Source: Caulobacter flavus (GTDB lineage: Bacteria > Pseudomonadota > Alphaproteobacteria > Caulobacterales > Caulobacteraceae). From it: a DNA stretch of 64,000 nt. How positions within the stretch are numbered: position 1 is the first letter of the stretch; each line of letters begins with the position of its first letter. The notes under the pieces are model-generated. The model was not told the origin of the DNA. It saw nothing but the letters and a program-made list of their open reading frames with translations, and searched no databases. The DNA lies in contig NZ_CP026100.1 of assembly GCF_003722335.1 (NCBI RefSeq), positions 3,012,001 through 3,076,000 of the forward strand, read 5' to 3'. Made by a program: the position numbers and the translations under genes. Below are positions 35,103 through 43,030 of this stretch, in pieces.

Positions 35103-35951
35103 CTACCCCCCCGGGCCCTTCTGGAAGTACTTGAAGTAGTCGCTGTCGGGCGACAGCACGAAGGTGGTGTCGCCGCGGCCCATCGACTGCTCGTAGGCCT
35201 GCATCGAGCGATAGAAGGCGGCGAACGACGGGTCGCGGCCGAAGCTGGAGGCGAACAGCTGGGCGCGTTGGGCGTCGGCCTCGCCTCGGATCTTCTCGGC
35301 CTCCTCGTAGGCGGTGGCCACGATCTCCTTGCGCTGCTGGTCGCCGATGGCGCGCAGTTCGGCGGCCTCCTGCTTGCGGGCCGTCTGCATCCGCTCGTAG
35401 ACGGCCTGCTGGTTGGGCTCGGGCAGGTCGGCGCGCTTGATGCGCACGTCGATGATCTGGATCCCCAGGTTGGAGGCCTCGACCTGGCGGGCGACCTCCT
35501 CGCGGATCGCGGCCATGATCTGGGCGCGCTTGCCGGCGATCACGTCGCCGGAGTCGGCGCGGCCGATCTGCTCGCGCAGGGCGGCGTTGACGATGCGGTC
35601 GAGGCGGTCGCGGGCCACGCTCTCGCGGCCCAGGGCGCGGAAGAACTGCCGCGTGTCCGAGATCCGGTAGCGGACGAAGGCGTCGACCACCAGCTTCTGC
35701 TGGTCGGCGGCGGTGACTTCCTCCTGGTTGGCCGACAGGTCGATGTTGCGCTTGTCGAAGCGCAGCACGTTGTCGATCGGCGTCTTCAGGTGAAGGCCGG
35801 GCGTGGTGACCACGGCGACCGGATCGCCGAAGCGCACGACCAGGGCCTGCTGGCGCTGGTCGACCTTGTACACCGTCGTGCTGACGAGGATCAGCGCGCC
35901 CACGGCGGCGACGCCGGCGGCGATCAGGGGCGTGTTGGCGGGGCGGCTCAT
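35103..35951 (-). CDS. hflC: HflC, membrane regulator of FtsH protease
   Basis: 282 residues: one N-terminal transmembrane helix (about residues 7-27), then the SPFH/Band-7 domain (VDQRQQALVVRFGDPV, later REEVARQVEASNLGIQIIDV) and a coiled tail. HflC with HflK forms a large periplasmic-facing cage around FtsH. Its ATG overlaps the hflK stop (ATGA). Confidence 0.94.
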   Translation of the reverse strand: MSRPANTPLIAAGVAAVGALILVSTTVYKVDQRQQALVVRFGDPVAVVTTPGLHLKTPIDNVLRFDKRNIDLSANQEEVTAADQQKLVVDAFVRYRISDTRQFFRALGRESVARDRLDRIVNAALREQIGRADSGDVIAGKRAQIMAAIREEVARQVEASNLGIQIIDVRIKRADLPEPNQQAVYERMQTARKQEAAELRAIGDQQRKEIVATAYEEAEKIRGEADAQRAQLFASSFGRDPSFAAFYRSMQAYEQSMGRGDTTFVLSPDSDYFKYFQKGPGG

Positions 35952-37057
35952 CGGGCGACTCCGTCGGTGGCGGCAGGGGCGGCGGTCGGCGCGGGCGCGC
36001 GCGAGCGGAACGTGTCCGACGGCAGGATCACCGGGGCGTTGGCGCCCTTGTTGTCGACGATCACCTTGTTGGAGTTGGCCAGCACGCGCTGCATCGTCTC
36101 GATGTAGAGACGCTCGCGGGTGACGGCCGGGGCCAGCTTGTACTGGTCGTAGACCTGGTTGAAGCGGGCCGCGTCGCCGGCGGCCTCGCGCACCACCTGC
36201 TCGCGGTAGCCCTTGGCCTGCTGGATCACCTGGGCGGCCTCGCCGCGGGCGACGTTGGCGGCCGACTGGGCGTTCTGGGCCGCGCGCTGCACGTCGCGGA
36301 AGGCGTCGACCACGGGCTGGGGCGCGTTGGCGACCTGGATGCGGACGCCCTCGATGTAGACGCCGATGTCGTAGCGATCGAGCACCTGCTGCATCAGGAC
36401 GCGCGTCTGGGTCTCGACCTGGCCGCGGCCGTTGGTGAGGATCGGGGTGAGGGCGGTCTTGCCGACGACCTCGCGCATGGCGCTTTCGGCCACGTCCTTG
36501 AGCACGCCGTTCGGCTCGCGGACGTTGAACACGTACTTGCCGGCGTCGGACACGCGCCACTGCACGGTGAACGACAGGTCGACGATGTTCTCGTCGCCGG
36601 TCAGCATCAGGCGCTCGGCCGGAACCTCGGCGCCAGGCACGCCGCCGATGTCGAGGGTCTGGATCGAGGTGACGGGCACGCGCTCGACGGACTCGACCGG
36701 CCAGGGCAGGTGATAGCGCAGGCCAGGATCGCTGGTGCGGCTGTAGGCGCCGAAGGTGGAGACCACGCCCTGCTGGTTGGGCTGGACGACATAGGCGCCG
36801 GTCAGCAGCCACAGGCCGACCACGGCTCCAGCGCCCAGCATCACCGCCTTGCCGCGGCCGGGGCCGCCGAAGGTTGCGCGCAGGCGCTCGGTGACACGCT
36901 CGACCAGCTCGCTGACGTCGATGGGAGGCGGCGGAACGCCAGGCGGGCCCGAGGGGCGGCGGCCGGGGTCGGACTTGTTCCGCCCACCGTCGTTCTTGTC
37001 GTCGCCCGGCGGGGGCGATCCCCAGGGGCCGGGGCCGGCGTTGTCGTTCCAGGGCAT
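35948..37057 (-). CDS. hflK: HflK, membrane regulator of FtsH protease
   Basis: 369 residues. A Gly/Pro-rich cytoplasmic N-terminus (residues 1-60) precedes one transmembrane helix (about 70-90). The SPFH domain follows (VVQPNQQGVVSTFGAYSRT, DIGVYIEGVRIQVANAP) with a helical tail rich in Gln and Ala. It is the first gene of hflKC, divergent from the Mrp ATPase gene with about 105 bp between them. Confidence 0.95.
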   Translation of the reverse strand: MPWNDNAGPGPWGSPPPGDDKNDGGRNKSDPGRRPSGPPGVPPPPIDVSELVERVTERLRATFGGPGRGKAVMLGAGAVVGLWLLTGAYVVQPNQQGVVSTFGAYSRTSDPGLRYHLPWPVESVERVPVTSIQTLDIGGVPGAEVPAERLMLTGDENIVDLSFTVQWRVSDAGKYVFNVREPNGVLKDVAESAMREVVGKTALTPILTNGRGQVETQTRVLMQQVLDRYDIGVYIEGVRIQVANAPQPVVDAFRDVQRAAQNAQSAANVARGEAAQVIQQAKGYREQVVREAAGDAARFNQVYDQYKLAPAVTRERLYIETMQRVLANSNKVIVDNKGANAPVILPSDTFRSRAPAPTAAPAATDGVAR

Positions 37058-37162
37058 GGGCGGCGCTATCTTCCCGTCGCTCGTTCTTGCGGATGGCGGG
37101 GTTGTAAAAGCCCCCCCGTACGCGGATATGAGGACCCCCGCACGACAAGGCAAGACAAAGAC

Positions 37163-38275
37163 GTGACCGCAGGTTCCCCACCGACCCCCGAAGACGCCCG
37201 CGCGGCCCTCGATCGCATCGAGGATCCGGCCACGGGGCTTGGCCTGGTGAAGGCCGGCCTGGTGCAGGGACTGGTGGTGCGCGAGGGCAAGGCCGGCTTC
37301 GTGCTGGAGGTTCCGGCCGCGCGCGTCGGCGGGTACGGCCCGGTGCGCGAGGCGGCCGAGAAGGCCCTGGCGGCGCTGCCCGGGATCACCCGGGCCCAGG
37401 TGGTGCTGACCGCCCAGGCCCCGGCCGAGACCACGCGGGTGCGCAAGGGCGCCAAGGTCGCCGACGACCCGCAGGCCCAGGTCGGCCCGCCGCCGGCCTC
37501 GGAAAAGCCCGCCCACGTGCGCCACGTCATCGCCGTCGCCTCGGGCAAGGGCGGGGTGGGCAAGTCCACCGTCTCGACCAATCTGGCCTGCGCCCTGGCG
37601 GGCCTGGGCCTGAAGGTCGGCCTGCTGGACGCCGACATCTACGGTCCCTCCGCGCCGCGCATGATGGGCGTCGAGGGCGAGCCGACCTTCGAGGACAAGA
37701 AGCTGCTGCCGCTCGAAGCGCACGGCGTCAGGCTGATGTCGATCGGCTTCATGGTCGACGAGGGCAGGGCGATGATCTGGCGCGGGCCGATGGCCTCGTC
37801 GGCGGTGCGCCAGCTGATCCACGACGTGGCCTGGGGCAGCGAGGCGCAGCCGCTGGACGTGCTGGTCGTCGACCTGCCGCCGGGCACGGGCGACATCCAC
37901 CTGACCCTGGTGCAGAAGCTGCGCATCGACGGGGTGGTGCTGGTCACCACGCCGCAGGAGATCGCGCTGATCGACGCGCGCCGGGCGGCGGCGATGTTCG
38001 CCAAGACCGCCACCCCGATCCTGGGCCTGATCGAGAACATGGCCTTCTTCGCCGATCCGGCCACCGGCGCGCCGATCCCGATCTTCGGGTCGGGCGGCGG
38101 CGTGGCGGAGGCGGAGGCGCTGGGAACCCCGGTGCTGGCCCAGGTGCCGATCGAGATGAGCGTCCGCGAGGCCGGCGACGCGGGGCGGCCCGTGGTGCTG
38201 GCGGCGCCGGGCAGCGCGGCGGCCAGGGCGTTCGTCGACGCGGCGAAGGCGGTTTGGAAGAGCATCGACGGCTGA
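37163..38275 (+). CDS. Mrp/NBP35 family iron-sulfur cluster carrier ATPase (ApbC)
   Basis: 370 residues from a GTG start. A DUF59-like N-terminal domain (residues 5-85) is joined by a linker to the P-loop domain. The deviant Walker A is ASGKGGVGKST (about residue 128) and the following LLDADIYGPSAPRMMG is diagnostic. LPPGTGD is also typical. Mrp proteins carry and deliver Fe-S clusters. The usual C-terminal CxxC pair is not seen here (ENMAFFADPATG), which is worth noting. Confidence 0.9.
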   Translation: MTAGSPPTPEDARAALDRIEDPATGLGLVKAGLVQGLVVREGKAGFVLEVPAARVGGYGPVREAAEKALAALPGITRAQVVLTAQAPAETTRVRKGAKVADDPQAQVGPPPASEKPAHVRHVIAVASGKGGVGKSTVSTNLACALAGLGLKVGLLDADIYGPSAPRMMGVEGEPTFEDKKLLPLEAHGVRLMSIGFMVDEGRAMIWRGPMASSAVRQLIHDVAWGSEAQPLDVLVVDLPPGTGDIHLTLVQKLRIDGVVLVTTPQEIALIDARRAAAMFAKTATPILGLIENMAFFADPATGAPIPIFGSGGGVAEAEALGTPVLAQVPIEMSVREAGDAGRPVVLAAPGSAAARAFVDAAKAVWKSIDG

Positions 38276-38297
38276 GTTCTCGGCTCGCTTCGCGAGA

Positions 38298-38340
38298 CCC
38301 CCTCCGTCGCCTTCGGCGACACCTCCCCCAGAGGGGGAGG
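38298..38340. repeat. REP element with uninterrupted target palindrome
   Basis: CCCCCTCCGTCGCC then TTCGGCGACACC forms the body, followed by the palindrome TCCCCCAGAGGGGGA at 38324-38338. The same sequence, split by the 104-bp element, occurs at 39285-39444, so this copy acts as an empty site. It follows the Mrp gene stop by about 20 bp. Confidence 0.85.
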
Positions 38341-38368
38341 ATCTGTTGGCGCCGGCGCTCTTGGCGAT

Positions 38369-38415
38369 GCTCCCCCGCTGGGGGAGCTGTCGCGAAGCGA
38401 CTGAGGGGGCCGCCG
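38369..38415. repeat. Inverted REP element
   Basis: GCTCCCCCGCTGGGGGAGC followed by TGTCGCGAAGCGACTGAGGG is a second REP in the opposite orientation to 38298-38340. Together they form a BIME-like pair behind the Mrp gene. Confidence 0.75.
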
Positions 38416-38470
38416 CAGGCGGCCACGGCCTGTCGGCCTCACGCGGCTAGCCGCTGAGATTATGGAGAGG

Positions 38471-38544
38471 GCGCGGGGCGTCCGGGCCTCGCCCGGATGT
38501 GTTTGTTTCAAGTACCGTTTCGACGAAGCATAGACGCCCCGCGC
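38471..38544. other. Structured intergenic element closed by a perfect 12-bp stem
   Basis: GCGCGGGGCGTC (38471-38482) is the exact complement of GACGCCCCGCGC (38533-38544). Inside are a CCGGGC/GCCCGG hairpin and an AT-richer single-stranded stretch (around GTTTGTTTCAAGTACCG). The fold looks like a small structured RNA or regulatory element. I cannot match it to a known family and strand is unknown. Confidence 0.5.
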
Positions 38545-38957
38545 GATCGTTATTCCTCAGGCCGGGGCGCGCAGGCCTCTTCCGCCTTGTGCCCCTTCCC
38601 CACGCAGAGCTCCCCGTTTCTTGACGGCCAGGAGTGCGTGCTAGGCGCGGACCCTTGGGCGGGCGGGAGCCTATTTAGGCAAGCTCCCGATGGATGGGTT
38701 TACGTCCCCCATCCTCATTTAAGCCTTCAGGCCCGGCTCACGCCGCGCCTTCAGCCCCGCTCGATCGCATCCGCGTCGCCGCTTCGGGCCGGATCCTTGC
38801 GCCCTCTCCCTGCGACGGGATGCAGTGATTATGCGCGCGGTCTGGATCCGTCTGATCCAGGAGCGTGAGAAAGTTGCAAGTTGCTCAGATTGTTCGGGGT
38901 TTTTCGCTGAACGCAGAGGATCGACGAGGCTGGATCCCCGTCGGGCCGTTCCCAACT
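38545..38957. other. Gene-free stretch with further hairpins
   Basis: I see no gene here. Two hairpins stand side by side: CGGGAGC/GCTCCCG at 38666-38691 and GGATGGG/CCCATCC just after. The remainder, to 38957, shows weak repeats of GGATCC-type sequence but no signature of tRNA, 6S, SRP or RNase P RNA that I could confirm. Confidence 0.4.
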
Positions 38958-39057
38958 CCGTAAAACCCCCGCGCACGCGGGGGCCCAGGCTTTTTCTGAA
39001 GCCCATGGCGCTCGACGATAAAACGCCTGGGTCCCCGCTTTCGCGGGGATTTTACGG
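38958..39057. repeat. 100-bp double-hairpin repeat, copy A
   Basis: It runs from CCGTAAAACCCCCGC to CGGGGATTTTACGG. Each end is a CCCCGC/GCGGGG hairpin, and the two ends are inverted repeats of about 33 bp that can also pair with each other through GCCCAGGC/GCCTGGG. The spacer holds TTTTTCTGAAGCCCATGGCG. A second full copy of exactly 100 bp is at 61409-61508 and a solo arm at 13798. Confidence 0.85.
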
Positions 39058-39100
39058 GTGGGGGTGCGGGCGAGAGCCTGGAACCTCCCCCAGTGGGGGA

Positions 39101-39204
39101 CTGTTGCGAAATTCGGAACGTCGAAGAACAGACCAGAATCCGTTCGAGAACAGTTCGGAATCAAAAGGGGAAAGTCGTTCTTGTTTTACCCCATTATGCA
39201 ACGA
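39101..39204 (+). mobile_element. 104-bp MITE-like intergenic element, copy 2
   Basis: Starts CTGTTGCGAAATTCGG and ends TTATGCAACGA, flanked by identical 15-bp direct repeats TCCCCCAGTGGGGGA at 39086-39100 and 39205-39219. It is identical to copy 3 over 104 bp. It holds a GTTC-N7-GTTC motif at 39142-39156 and GANTC sites at 39136-39140 and 39158-39162. There is no coding capacity for a transposase. Confidence 0.85.
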
Positions 39205-39321
39205 TCCCCCAGTGGGGGAGGCGATCGCGCAGCGATCGGTGGGGGGCTGACCTGCCGGCATCTCGAAAGCTGAAAACGTCCCCCCTCCGTCGCCTTTGGC
39301 GACACCTCCCCCAGAGGGGGA

Positions 39322-39425
39322 CTGTTGCGAAATTCGGAACGTCGAAGAACAGACCAGAATCCGTTCGAGAACAGTTCGGAATCAAAAGGGGAAAGTCGTT
39401 CTTGTTTTACCCCATTATGCAACGA
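39322..39425 (+). mobile_element. 104-bp MITE-like intergenic element, copy 3
   Basis: Identical in sequence to the copy at 39101-39204 but flanked by a different 15-bp duplication, TCCCCCAGAGGGGGA at 39307-39321 and 39426-39440. The region around it matches the uninterrupted REP at 38298-38340, including the GGATCT after the palindrome. A GTTC-N7-GTTC motif is at 39363-39377. Confidence 0.85.
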
Positions 39426-39453
39426 TCCCCCAGAGGGGGAGGATCTTTGGGCG

Positions 39454-40287
39454 TCAGCTGGCCGGGCCCTGGGGCGTCGGCGGCTGGGTGGGTTGCGGGG
39501 CCGCGGGGGCCGGGGTGATCGGGTAGGCGGGCTTGCGCTTGCCCTTGGCGGCTTCGGGCGGGGCCTCCGCGGCCGGCGGCGCGTGGACGTCCGGGATGGG
39601 CTCGACGGTGGGGCCGACCACCGAGGGTTTCGGCTTGGGCGGCGGGGGCGGCGGCTCGTCCTTGCCGCCCATGAACGGGAAGCGGCGCTTCTTGGCCGGC
39701 TCGGGCTGGGCCTCGCCGCGGTGCTGGGGCGTGGCCGGCGGCATGCAGCCGCGCGCCTCGCCCAGGCCCTTCAGATAGGCGCGGCGCACGGCGCCGGCGG
39801 CCATGGCCGACTGGACCATGCGGTCGTGCTTCTCGGCGCCCGACAGTTTTCGCACCCAGCCGCGCATCGGGATCAGGTCCTGCGCCGCGCTGGCCATGGC
39901 GCCCAGGGCCGCGTCGCCGGCGGCCCGGCGGCCGCGATCCATCAGATCCTCGTCCTCGCCCGGCGGCACCTGGTCGAGGTCGACGCCCAGCGCGGCGTCG
40001 AGCGGTTTGACCAGGGCCGTCAGCTGGCCGCAGCTGGAAGGCTGGGGCCGGGCGTAGGGGTCCTGCATGGCCTCGAGCAGCACGGCCGGGATCTTGGTGC
40101 GCATCAGGTTGACGTCGCGCAGCGGGGCGGTGACCGCGCCGCCGAGGCCGTCCTTGTTGGCCTCGGAGGTGGTCTGGATCTTGTCGGGGTTCTCGGCCTC
40201 GACCTCGACCTGGGGCGCGGGCTCGCGCGTCGTGGCGCAGGCGGCCAGCAGCGGCAGCGTGGCGGCGAGGAGGAGCAGGCTTCGCAT
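39454..40287 (-). CDS. Putative lipoprotein of unknown function
   Basis: 277 residues. The signal peptide ends in the lipobox LLAACATT, predicting a lipid-anchored cysteine at residue 16. A helical middle domain (about residues 75-170) has two cysteines. A long Pro/Lys/Ala-rich tail follows (with a run of six prolines near residue 215). No family recognised. The proline-rich tail could span the periplasm. Confidence 0.75.
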   Translation of the reverse strand: MRSLLLLAATLPLLAACATTREPAPQVEVEAENPDKIQTTSEANKDGLGGAVTAPLRDVNLMRTKIPAVLLEAMQDPYARPQPSSCGQLTALVKPLDAALGVDLDQVPPGEDEDLMDRGRRAAGDAALGAMASAAQDLIPMRGWVRKLSGAEKHDRMVQSAMAAGAVRRAYLKGLGEARGCMPPATPQHRGEAQPEPAKKRRFPFMGGKDEPPPPPPKPKPSVVGPTVEPIPDVHAPPAAEAPPEAAKGKRKPAYPITPAPAAPQPTQPPTPQGPAS

Positions 40288-40491
40288 GACTTGACCCTAA
40301 CGCGCGACGAGCCGTGTCGTCATCCGCTGTATCGCGCACGAATCGAACGGCCGCCCGAAGAGGTCGCGGAAGTTGCGGGCCGACTACGGCCTAGATTGGG
40401 CGGCGAGACGAACCAGTCGCGCCGGACCCCGCTGGAGGTCCAGGTCGGGGGCTGAATTCGTTGAGTTTTCAGCAGGTTTTCGAGAAGAGTT

Positions 40492-40566
40492 TGGTAGGCC
40501 GGCTGGGATTCGAACCCAGGACCATTCGATTAAAAGTCGAATGCTCTACCACTGAGCTACCGGCCC
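40492..40566 (-). tRNA. tRNA-Lys (anticodon UUU), CCA encoded
   Basis: On the minus strand: acceptor GGGCCGG, D-arm TAGCTCAGTGGTAGAGC, anticodon arm ATTCGACTTTTAATCGAAT with loop CTTTTAA (anticodon TTT), T-arm CTGGGTTCGAATCCCAG, acceptor CCGGCCT, A, CCA. All stems pair, with a G-U pair at the acceptor end. Confidence 0.97.
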
Positions 40567-40697
40567 GCTGTCGACACGGAAGAGGCCGTGAGAAGCGGCG
40601 CGGACCATAGTCGGGCCTCGTCTGCGTCGCAAGCCGGGTTTCGACCGAGGCTGTGGATGGGATGATGATTGAATCCCACATGGTGACCATCAGTGGC

Positions 40698-40712
40698 GAT
40701 ATGTGAAATATC
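40698..40712. promoter_or_regulatory. Inverted repeat upstream of the pectin esterase gene
   Basis: GATAT-gtgaa-ATATC stands 77 bp before the first esterase gene, in an AT-rich patch of the 222-bp gap that follows the tRNA. A similar GATAT-N7-ATATC occurs at 61655-61671 before another esterase gene. It may be an operator; this is inference. Confidence 0.35.
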
Positions 40713-40788
40713 TTGCGTCCAGGCCTATTCTTCGGAATGGTCCGGCCCAGAATAACGACCGCGGGACGCGAGGGGAGGCGAATCCAGG

Positions 40789-42039
40789 ATGCTGCTCGGA
40801 CGACGGAGTGTTCTGGCCGGCCTGCTGCTGGCCCCCGCGACCGGCGCCATGGCGGCGGAGGCGCAGATGACGGTCCGCAGTTTCGACTTCACCGCAAAGC
40901 CGCGCGAGGGCTTCACGCCCGTCGCCGCCGATCGCCTGTACGACGCGGCCTCAGGCTACGGCTTCGAGCCGGGCGAGGGGCGGTCGTTCTCGGTCGCCGC
41001 GCCCGAGGGCGACTGGCGCGTGACGCTGGAGGTCGAGGGCGGCGCGGACCTGACCGTGAAGGCCGAATCCCGCCGCCTGATGGCCGAGCAGATCCGCACC
41101 AAGGCCAAGGAGCGCCGCGAGGTGGCGTTCGTGGTCAACACCCGCGACGCCTCGCTGCCGCCGCCGCCGAAGAACGCCCCGGGCGGCGCCGGCGTGATCC
41201 TCAATCCGCGCGAGAAGGGCACGCCTAACTGGGACGACCGGCTGACCGTCGAGTTCTGCGGCCCGGCGCCCAGGGTGGCGCGGATGACCGTCGAGCCGGC
41301 GAGCGTGCCGCGCGTTTTCCTGCTGGGGGATTCCACGGTCACCGACCAGCCGTTCGAGCCGGCCGCCGGCTGGGGCCAGATGCTGCCGCGCTTCTTCGCG
41401 CCCACCGTGTCGGTGGCCAGCCACGCCGAGTCCGGCGAGACCATGAAGTCGTTCCTGATGGAGCACCGGCTGGACAAGGTGCTGAGCCAGACGCGGGCCG
41501 GCGACTTCGCGCTGATCCAGTTCGGCCACAACGACCAGAAGGAAAACTGGCCGCAGACCTATGTGGCCGCCGACAGCACCTATCGCGACTACCTGAAGGC
41601 CTATGTCGGCGAGTTCCGGCGCAGGAAGGCCACGCCCGTGCTGGTGACCTCGATGCACCGCAGGCGCTTCGACGAGGCGGGCAGGATCATCAACACCCAC
41701 GGCGACTATCCGGCCGCCGTGCTGGCGGTGGGCGCCGAACTGGGCGTGCCCGTCATCGACCTGGCGGCCATGAGCAAGGCGTTCTACGAGGCCCTGGGCC
41801 CGGCCCAGGCGCCCAAGGCCTTCGCCGACGGCGGCAAGGACATCACCCACCACGACAACTACGGCGCCTACGAACTGGCGCGCTGCATCGTGGAGGGGAT
41901 CAAGGCCGGCGTTCCGGACCTGGCGCGCCATCTCGCGGCCGACGTCGGGTCGTTCGACCCGGCCAGGCCCACGCCGCCCGACAGCTTCGTCATGGCTCCC
42001 AGCGCGGCCCGCAGCAACGCGGCCCTGCGCGGCAACTGA
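40789..42039 (+). CDS. SGNH-family rhamnogalacturonan acetylesterase
   Basis: 416 residues. The N-terminus (LGRRSVLAGLLLAPATGAMA) has an RR pair and may use Tat. A beta-domain (residues 25-165) precedes the SGNH core: GDSTVTD (catalytic serine), IQFGHND (Gly/Asn blocks) and a C-terminal Asp-His (DITHHDNYGAYELAR). This matches rhamnogalacturonan acetylesterases, which strip acetyl groups from pectin backbone. It opens the four-gene run 40789-46444. Confidence 0.9.
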   Translation: MLLGRRSVLAGLLLAPATGAMAAEAQMTVRSFDFTAKPREGFTPVAADRLYDAASGYGFEPGEGRSFSVAAPEGDWRVTLEVEGGADLTVKAESRRLMAEQIRTKAKERREVAFVVNTRDASLPPPPKNAPGGAGVILNPREKGTPNWDDRLTVEFCGPAPRVARMTVEPASVPRVFLLGDSTVTDQPFEPAAGWGQMLPRFFAPTVSVASHAESGETMKSFLMEHRLDKVLSQTRAGDFALIQFGHNDQKENWPQTYVAADSTYRDYLKAYVGEFRRRKATPVLVTSMHRRRFDEAGRIINTHGDYPAAVLAVGAELGVPVIDLAAMSKAFYEALGPAQAPKAFADGGKDITHHDNYGAYELARCIVEGIKAGVPDLARHLAADVGSFDPARPTPPDSFVMAPSAARSNAALRGN

Positions 42040-42058
42040 CTTCTCGCGAGGTTTTCCG

Positions 42059-43030
42059 ATGATCGACCGTCGCTCCCTGCTGGCCCTGGCCGGCGCGACC
42101 GCCGCCAGCCCCGCCCTGGCCCAGGCTCCGCAAGGCGCCAAGCCCGCCGCCTCGATGCTCGAGATCCGTCCGATCTGGCCGGGCAAGGCCCCGGGCGGCG
42201 AGAAGGTCACCGTCAAGGAGCAGGTGATCCTGCGCACGCCGGGCGGCGATCCCAACGACACGGCCTTCCTCAACATCACCGACCCGGTGCTGATGATGCG
42301 GCGGCCCGAAAAGCCCAACGGCGCGGCGATCCTGATGATCCCGGGCGGCGGCTACAAGCGCGTGGCGGTCAGCAAGGCCGGCGGGGCGATCGACAGGTGG
42401 ATCGCCGACCAGGGCGTGACCGCCTTCGTCATGACCTACCGCCTGCCGGCCGACGGCTGGGCGGCGGGCCCGGACGTGGCCCTGCAGGACGCCCAGCGGG
42501 CCATCCGCATCATCCGCTCGCGGGCCGGCGAGCTGGGCCTGGACCCCGCGCGCGTCGGCGTGATGGGCTTCTCGGCCGGCGGCCACCTGGCCGGGCGGCT
42601 GGCCACCCAGTTCAAGCGCGACACCTATGCGCCGATCGACGCCGTCGACCAGCTGTCGACCCGGCCGTCGGTGGCGGGGCTGTTCTATCCGGTGGTGACC
42701 ATGCAGGCGCCGTTCGCGCACGGCGGCTCGCTCAAGGAGCTGCTGGCGGGCGACGCCTCCGAAGCGCGCCGCAAGGCCGCCTCGCTGGAGCTGGACGTGC
42801 CGGCCGACACGCCGCCCACCTTCATCGCCACCGCCGCCGACGACAAGGTGGTGCCGGCCGACAATTCCCTGCTGCTGTACTCGGCCCTGCGCGCGGCCGG
42901 CGTGCCCAGCGAGCTGCACATGTTCGAGAAGGGCGGCCACGGTTTCGGACTCACCGGGCCGGGCGGCATGGACATGGGCTGGCCGCAGTTGCTGCCGCCG
43001 TTCCTGCGCCGTCACGGCCTCTACGCGTGA
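42059..43030 (+). CDS. Secreted alpha/beta-hydrolase, probable acetyl esterase
   Basis: 323 residues. The N-terminus DRRSLLALAGATAASPALAQ again has an RR pair and an Ala-rich cleavage region. The oxyanion PGGGYKRVA segment, nucleophile GFSAGGH, acid in the ATAADDKVVP region and HGFGLTGPGG histidine are the parts of an acetyl-xylan/acetyl-polysaccharide esterase fold. It lies between the rhamnogalacturonan esterase and GH28 genes, so pectin deacetylation is likely. The stop overlaps the GH28 start. Confidence 0.85.
   Translation: MIDRRSLLALAGATAASPALAQAPQGAKPAASMLEIRPIWPGKAPGGEKVTVKEQVILRTPGGDPNDTAFLNITDPVLMMRRPEKPNGAAILMIPGGGYKRVAVSKAGGAIDRWIADQGVTAFVMTYRLPADGWAAGPDVALQDAQRAIRIIRSRAGELGLDPARVGVMGFSAGGHLAGRLATQFKRDTYAPIDAVDQLSTRPSVAGLFYPVVTMQAPFAHGGSLKELLAGDASEARRKAASLELDVPADTPPTFIATAADDKVVPADNSLLLYSALRAAGVPSELHMFEKGGHGFGLTGPGGMDMGWPQLLPPFLRRHGLYA

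Noticed and set aside
38461..38957. Possible 6S, SRP or RNase P RNA
   Set aside because: I looked for the conserved cores of these RNAs on both strands and found none. Only hairpins of unknown role remain.
39058..39526. Overlapping short frames through the 39-kb repeats (e.g. with RNVEEQTRIRS or NSPPLGEV)
   Set aside because: They read through the 104-bp element and REP palindromes, have no ribosome sites, and recur only because the DNA repeats.
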